Source of the DNA: Candidatus Aerophobota bacterium
GTDB taxonomy: Bacteria > Aerophobota > Aerophobia > Aerophobales > B3-G15
Assembly (NCBI GenBank): GCA_021163905.1
Contig: JAGGTG010000197.1
Location: forward strand, 1 to 9,821
Reading direction: 5' to 3'
Length of the DNA stretch: 9,821 nt
Both the position numbers and the translations under genes were made by a program. The notes beneath the pieces are model-generated. The model was not told the origin of the DNA. It did not search any database and saw only the letters and a program-made list of their open reading frames with translations. Positions 7,336 through 9,821 of this stretch are shown here, one piece after another (within the stretch, counting starts at the first letter, position 1; each line of letters starts with the position of its first letter).

Positions 7336-7354
7336 CAAAGAAGTAAGACAGCAT

Positions 7355-8767
7355 TTACTTTTTTTGAGCTTCTATAGCGGATCTCAAAATTTCCTCAGCT
7401 TTTGCACGAGCTTTTTTCAATTCAGTTTTTGGGTCAGCATTTGGATCAAGCAGGCAAGTCACAACTGCATCTCCAAGAACATCTTCCAGATTTCCAAACA
7501 AACCATAAGGGTCATACTCCTCCGCCCTTACCAGAGGTCTTCTATATGCCTCTTTGAATACATCCAACCATTTAATGCTTTTTGCATATGGAGTGTCCTG
7601 ATTAGCTTTTCTTCTGGGAATTCCCCCAGCTATCTTACTTATCTCCAGATCATGTTTATCATTATTTAAAAACATATTAAAATCCCAGGCTATCTGAGGA
7701 TACTTAGTCCCCTTCCAAACGCAGGACAGTTGATTAGCAGTCCAAACACCTTCTTTATACTGTCCATAAGGAGGAGCTCCATAAACTATTGGAGCTATAC
7801 CGTAGTGAATCCAGGGAGCATCTCTTTTAAGTATACCTTCCAGAAATGATTCCCTATTAGTCATTGCAGCCAATCCCAATTTGAAAGCCTCTGTAGGTAC
7901 TGGCATCTCAATGCTTGCCACTTTCCATTTCCATACCATATCCTGGTAAAATTTTACAGCTGCAACAAAATCCGGAGAATCCCATGCCTGTATGTGTTTC
8001 CAGTCCTCTGTAAATATCCTTCCCTTACGACAGTCATGCCACCAGAACAAGAAGGCAGTCCATTTTTCCTCAATTCCCCCCTTATGTCCAAGATACCTTA
8101 TAGCCCATCCACCTCTAACTATATTCCCGCCAGGACCATATTTTGTCAGTTTTTTCATATACTCGAGTAACTCGGGTGAGGTCTTTGGAGGCTTATTAGG
8201 ATCTAATCCGGCTTCTTTAAACATGTCTTTATTATAGTACAACATCTGACCAGCATCTAATTCGCTTGATATCCACCCTAAATATTTGCCCTGATACTCT
8301 TTTCTACTACCACTTTCTGGATATCTTTGCCAGCTGTTTGCTGCATCTATATACTGAGTTTTAAATATCTTCACTGCCCAATCTGGAGCTGGTAGAGCCA
8401 ATCCCCACTCATGGATCCTGTATCTGAACATACAGAATACATCTGCCATTGTATTTGTCTGCATCGCTGACTGAAAGATGATTGGATATTCCTTTAAGGG
8501 AATTTCTCTAACTTTAACCTTAACATTAGGGTGAATCTGTGAGTACTCACTGGCTACTTTCCTTGCCCATTCAAGCCAACCAGGTCTACTTCCATAAATC
8601 TCCCAGAAAGTTAAGGTAATAGGCTCGGTAGGAAATTTGAAATTCGGGTTATAAATCTCAATTGGTGTTTTTTCTCTTGCTAAACTTACAGAGGTAAACA
8701 CATATGAACAGGATAACGCCAGTATTATTATCACCATTAAACTTTTGATCAGGATTTTACCTTTCAT
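7355..8767 (-). CDS. ABC transporter solute-binding protein, family 1 (carbohydrate type)
   Basis: This 470-residue exported protein captures the substrate outside the membrane and delivers it to the two permeases. The N-terminus is a signal peptide: Lys3, Lys5 and Lys8 flank a hydrophobic core at about 9-27, with a probable signal peptidase I site after Ser-Leu-Ala (28-30). Cys20 sits in ALSC, a poor lipobox, so lipid anchoring is uncertain. The mature part begins a typical lobe with TLTFWEIYG (51-59). The hallmark YYNKDMFKEAGLDP (177-190) of family-1 sugar-binding proteins is present, as is FKLGLAAM in the C-terminal half. Trp is abundant, as in carbohydrate-binding clefts. At 470 residues it is somewhat longer than a typical 400-440. 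The ATG at 8767 is chosen over a GTG at 8797 because GAGGAGGG lies six bases upstream. The ligand cannot be named. Confidence 0.92.
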   Translation of the reverse strand: MKGKILIKSLMVIIILALSCSYVFTSVSLAREKTPIEIYNPNFKFPTEPITLTFWEIYGSRPGWLEWARKVASEYSQIHPNVKVKVREIPLKEYPIIFQSAMQTNTMADVFCMFRYRIHEWGLALPAPDWAVKIFKTQYIDAANSWQRYPESGSRKEYQGKYLGWISSELDAGQMLYYNKDMFKEAGLDPNKPPKTSPELLEYMKKLTKYGPGGNIVRGGWAIRYLGHKGGIEEKWTAFLFWWHDCRKGRIFTEDWKHIQAWDSPDFVAAVKFYQDMVWKWKVASIEMPVPTEAFKLGLAAMTNRESFLEGILKRDAPWIHYGIAPIVYGAPPYGQYKEGVWTANQLSCVWKGTKYPQIAWDFNMFLNNDKHDLEISKIAGGIPRRKANQDTPYAKSIKWLDVFKEAYRRPLVRAEEYDPYGLFGNLEDVLGDAVVTCLLDPNADPKTELKKARAKAEEILRSAIEAQKK

Positions 8768-8772
8768 ATTTT

Positions 8773-8780
8773 CCCTCCTC
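8773..8780 (-). promoter_or_regulatory. Strong ribosome binding site of the solute-binding protein
   Basis: The minus strand reads GAGGAGGG followed by GAAAAT and the ATG at 8767. This site lies inside the longer frame that would start at the GTG at 8797, and so fixes the shorter start, which also places the signal peptide correctly. Confidence 0.85.
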
Positions 8781-8822
8781 ATTTTTGGTCCAATCACTCC
8801 CTACCTAAACTCTTTGCCAAAA

Positions 8823-8849
8823 TCACCAAAAAATAAAAGGTATTTCCAT
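8823..8849 (-). CDS. Possible 8-codon leader ORF
   Basis: An ATG at 8849 opens a short frame reading MEIPFIFW and ending in TGA at 8825-8823. GGGGGGAGG lies nine bases upstream at 8859-8867, a workable ribosome site. The peptide is too short for homology and could be chance. Leader peptides of this size can control downstream genes, but there is no run of a single regulatory amino acid here. It ends 55 bp before the solute-binding protein start. Confidence 0.2.
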   Translation of the reverse strand: MEIPFIFW

Positions 8850-8870
8850 GCTGGATAGCCTCCCCCCTCT

Positions 8871-8880
8871 TCACCTCCTT
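8871..8880 (-). promoter_or_regulatory. Orphan perfect Shine-Dalgarno sequence
   Basis: The minus strand reads AAGGAGGTGA, a full match to the anti-Shine-Dalgarno end of 16S rRNA, but no ATG, GTG or TTG lies at the normal 5-10 base distance. It may be a remnant of a lost gene, a ribosome standby site, or part of an RNA structure. Confidence 0.4.
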
Positions 8881-8942
8881 TTTGGCTCTAATTTCCAGCT
8901 TAACCCTCAAAAGTTAATCCCTCCTAGCATATAAATCTCGAT

Positions 8943-9653
8943 CTATGTATATGTATGTAAATCCCTTCCCCATTTTTCCAGAGACAAATATATTGCCTCT
9001 TTAGCTTTCTCTAAATTCTTTTCCTTTATTGCTTTAAGGATCATCTTATGCCTTTCCACAGTATCTTCGGGTCTGGAATAAACAGCTTTCTCAATTGAAG
9101 CCTTAAACATCTCCCAGATTGTCTTGGCAATTTTTATAATTAAAGGATTATGAGTTGCACCCGCAAAGGCATAATGAAATTCCAGGTCATGTTTTCTTAA
9201 AATCTCTCTATTAGTTTCTCCCTTTTTACAATCCTCTTCCAATAACTGAATTGCCTTTTCCATCTTATTAATATCTTTCTTGGTTACTTTTTTCAGCACG
9301 ATCTCCAAGATTCCTATCTCTAACATCTCTCTTAGCTCTAAAAGTTCATCTGGAACCCCTCCTTCCAAGAGAAGACTAAAAATAAGAGGATCAATTATCT
9401 GAGCAGAAATGCCCTTGGCAACATAAGTACCATTGCCACGTTTAATCTCAACCACTCCCAGGGCAACCAGCATTTTAATGGCTTCTCTCACTGCATTTCG
9501 GCTTACAAAAAATCTACGGGAAAGTTCTATTTCTGTGGGTAACTTGTCACCTGGTTTCAAAGTTCTGGTTATTAAAGCATTTCTAAACTCACCAATAATT
9601 TTCTGAACAATTGATTTTTTATCTGTTAATCTTGTAGGTTTTCCAATTTCCAT
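8943..9653 (-). CDS. GntR-family transcriptional regulator, FadR/FCD subfamily
   Basis: This 236-residue DNA-binding protein has an N-terminal winged helix-turn-helix (about 12-80). Its GntR marks are LKPGDKLPTEIELSRRFFVS (32-51), SRNAVREAIKML (51-62) and the wing KRGNGTYV (71-78). The C-terminal FCD ligand-binding domain (about 100-230) opens with ELREMLEIG (106-114). FCD metal ligands Asp156 and His160 (HDLEFH) and His202 (ERHKMILKAI) are visible. At the position of the usual final His the sequence has Ser224, so the metal site looks incomplete. FCD regulators typically bind organic acids, sugar acids or their derivatives. AAGGA sits six bases before the ATG at 9653. It is the first gene of the cluster and probably controls its own promoter through the palindrome at 9713-9746, with transporter and enzyme genes co-transcribed behind it. 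Confidence 0.93.
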   Translation of the reverse strand: MEIGKPTRLTDKKSIVQKIIGEFRNALITRTLKPGDKLPTEIELSRRFFVSRNAVREAIKMLVALGVVEIKRGNGTYVAKGISAQIIDPLIFSLLLEGGVPDELLELREMLEIGILEIVLKKVTKKDINKMEKAIQLLEEDCKKGETNREILRKHDLEFHYAFAGATHNPLIIKIAKTIWEMFKASIEKAVYSRPEDTVERHKMILKAIKEKNLEKAKEAIYLSLEKWGRDLHTYT

Positions 9654-9684
9654 TTCACATCCTTTTTAATGCCTTTAGTTAAGA

Positions 9685-9698
9685 CTTTTTATAAAAAG
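9685..9698. repeat. Perfect 14-bp AT-rich palindrome in the regulator 5' leader
   Basis: CTTTTTATAAAAAG reads the same on both strands. It lies between the predicted transcription start and the regulator's ribosome site. It could form a weak hairpin or a protein site, but AT-rich palindromes of this length are common in AT-rich DNA. Confidence 0.35.
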
Positions 9699-9709
9699 CG
9701 AAGAAAATA

Positions 9710-9751
9710 TCCTATGTAGAACATCCTACGTAGGATATTCTACATATCTTC
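9710..9751. promoter_or_regulatory. Probable operator: 34-bp palindrome made of 14-bp tandem units
   Basis: The 34 bases at 9713-9746 form a palindrome centred between 9729 and 9730 with only one mismatched pair (9722 with 9737); the central 14 bases, ATCCTACGTAGGAT, are perfect. The region can also be read as three 14-bp units starting at 9710, 9724 and 9738 with a shared CTAYRTA core. Units one and two share 11 of 14 bases; units two and three share 8 of 14. The site covers the -10 box and the predicted transcription start, an ideal position for repression. The adjacent FCD regulator is the obvious candidate binder; this is inferred. Confidence 0.75.
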
Positions 9752-9764
9752 AAAAGTTTGTCAA
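9737..9764 (-). promoter_or_regulatory. Sigma-A/sigma-70-type promoter of the regulator and probably the whole operon
   Basis: On the minus strand a consensus -35 TTGACA (9764-9759) is followed after 16 bp by TAGAAT (9742-9737). Transcription should start near 9730, giving an untranslated leader of about 75 bases before the regulator ATG. The -10 box lies inside the palindromic operator, so binding there should block transcription. Confidence 0.75.
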
Positions 9765-9782
9765 CATTTTATTCAGTCCATT

Positions 9783-9801
9783 AACCAAATTTCGTTTACA
9801 T
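9783..9801. promoter_or_regulatory. Weak catabolite-response-like site upstream of the promoter
   Basis: The minus strand reads ATGTAAACGAAATTT at 9801-9787, matching the loose CcpA consensus WTGNAANCGNWNNCW except for one position (T for C). The same place also holds a 14-bp imperfect palindrome, AACCAAATTTCGTT (9783-9796). It lies roughly 57-71 bases upstream of the predicted start. It is relevant only if the host has CcpA. Confidence 0.25.
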
Positions 9802-9821
9802 CTATTCTTAGAAAAAGGTAG

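Larger units (their letters stand above)
8768..8942 (-). other. Leader/spacer between regulator and transporter genes
   Basis: This 175-bp gap has no protein gene of normal length. I find no convincing -35/-10 pair on the minus strand, so read-through from the regulator promoter is the simplest source of transporter mRNA. The transcript carries a purine-rich tract with a perfect anti-16S match (8871-8880, AAGGAGGTGA), a second G-rich site, a possible 8-codon ORF, and a long-range inverted repeat CCAAAAA/TTTTTGG (8826-8832 with 8879-8885). In RNA this repeat would pair with the bases just before the unused Shine-Dalgarno sequence. A bulged stem (GGCTATCC with GGAAATACC) followed by a T-rich run hints at an attenuator. 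Confidence 0.4.

Noticed and set aside
8942..8958. CTATGTAT-like bases at the regulator stop as a second operator
   Set aside because: It resembles one half of the operator core but has no palindromic partner, and lies in low-complexity AT-rich DNA.

Overview
The window is one co-directional gene cluster. All nine supported genes lie on the minus strand and read from the right edge to the left edge. The DNA is AT-rich (about 35-40% GC by eye), Arg codons are often AGA/AGG, Ile is often ATA, and most genes have strong purine-rich ribosome binding sites. This fits a low-GC, possibly anaerobic or thermophilic bacterium of the Firmicutes, Thermotogota or Atribacterota kind. The sequence alone does not fix the phylum. 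No rRNA, tRNA, CRISPR array or complete mobile element is present.

Layout in transcription order. (1) 9654-9821 is a control region with a good sigma-A-type promoter (TTGACA, 16 bp, TAGAAT). A 34-bp near-perfect palindrome overlaps its -10 box and predicted start point. (2) 8943-9653 encodes a GntR regulator of the FadR/FCD type. (3) 8768-8942 is a 175-bp leader with an unused perfect Shine-Dalgarno sequence and a possible 8-codon ORF. (4) 7355-8767 encodes an exported family-1 solute-binding protein. (5) 7228-7354 is a spacer with two RNA hairpins. (6) 6346-7227 and 5478-6311 encode the MalF-like and MalG-like permeases. (7) 4474-5451 encodes a D-2-hydroxyacid dehydrogenase. (8) 3373-4458, 2177-3376 and 1126-2190 encode three diverged uroporphyrinogen-decarboxylase-fold proteins, translationally overlapping. 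(9) 66-1097 encodes a zinc-dependent medium-chain polyol/alcohol dehydrogenase. The last 65 bases hold no recognised gene end or terminator, so the operon may continue past the left edge.

How it may work together (inference). A carbohydrate or carbohydrate-derived compound is captured by the lipid-anchored or secreted binding protein and imported by the two permeases. The ATPase is not encoded here and is presumably shared from elsewhere. The substrate is then oxidised or reduced by two NAD-dependent dehydrogenases. The role of the three URO-D-fold proteins is unknown. Known relatives are heme-pathway decarboxylases (HemE) and corrinoid-linked methyltransferases (MtaA, CmuA), but no corrinoid protein or heme gene is in the window. 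The FCD regulator probably senses the substrate or an intermediate and represses its own promoter. The most notable feature is the three-gene URO-D set embedded in a sugar-type uptake operon; its substrate and reaction are not recognisable from sequence.
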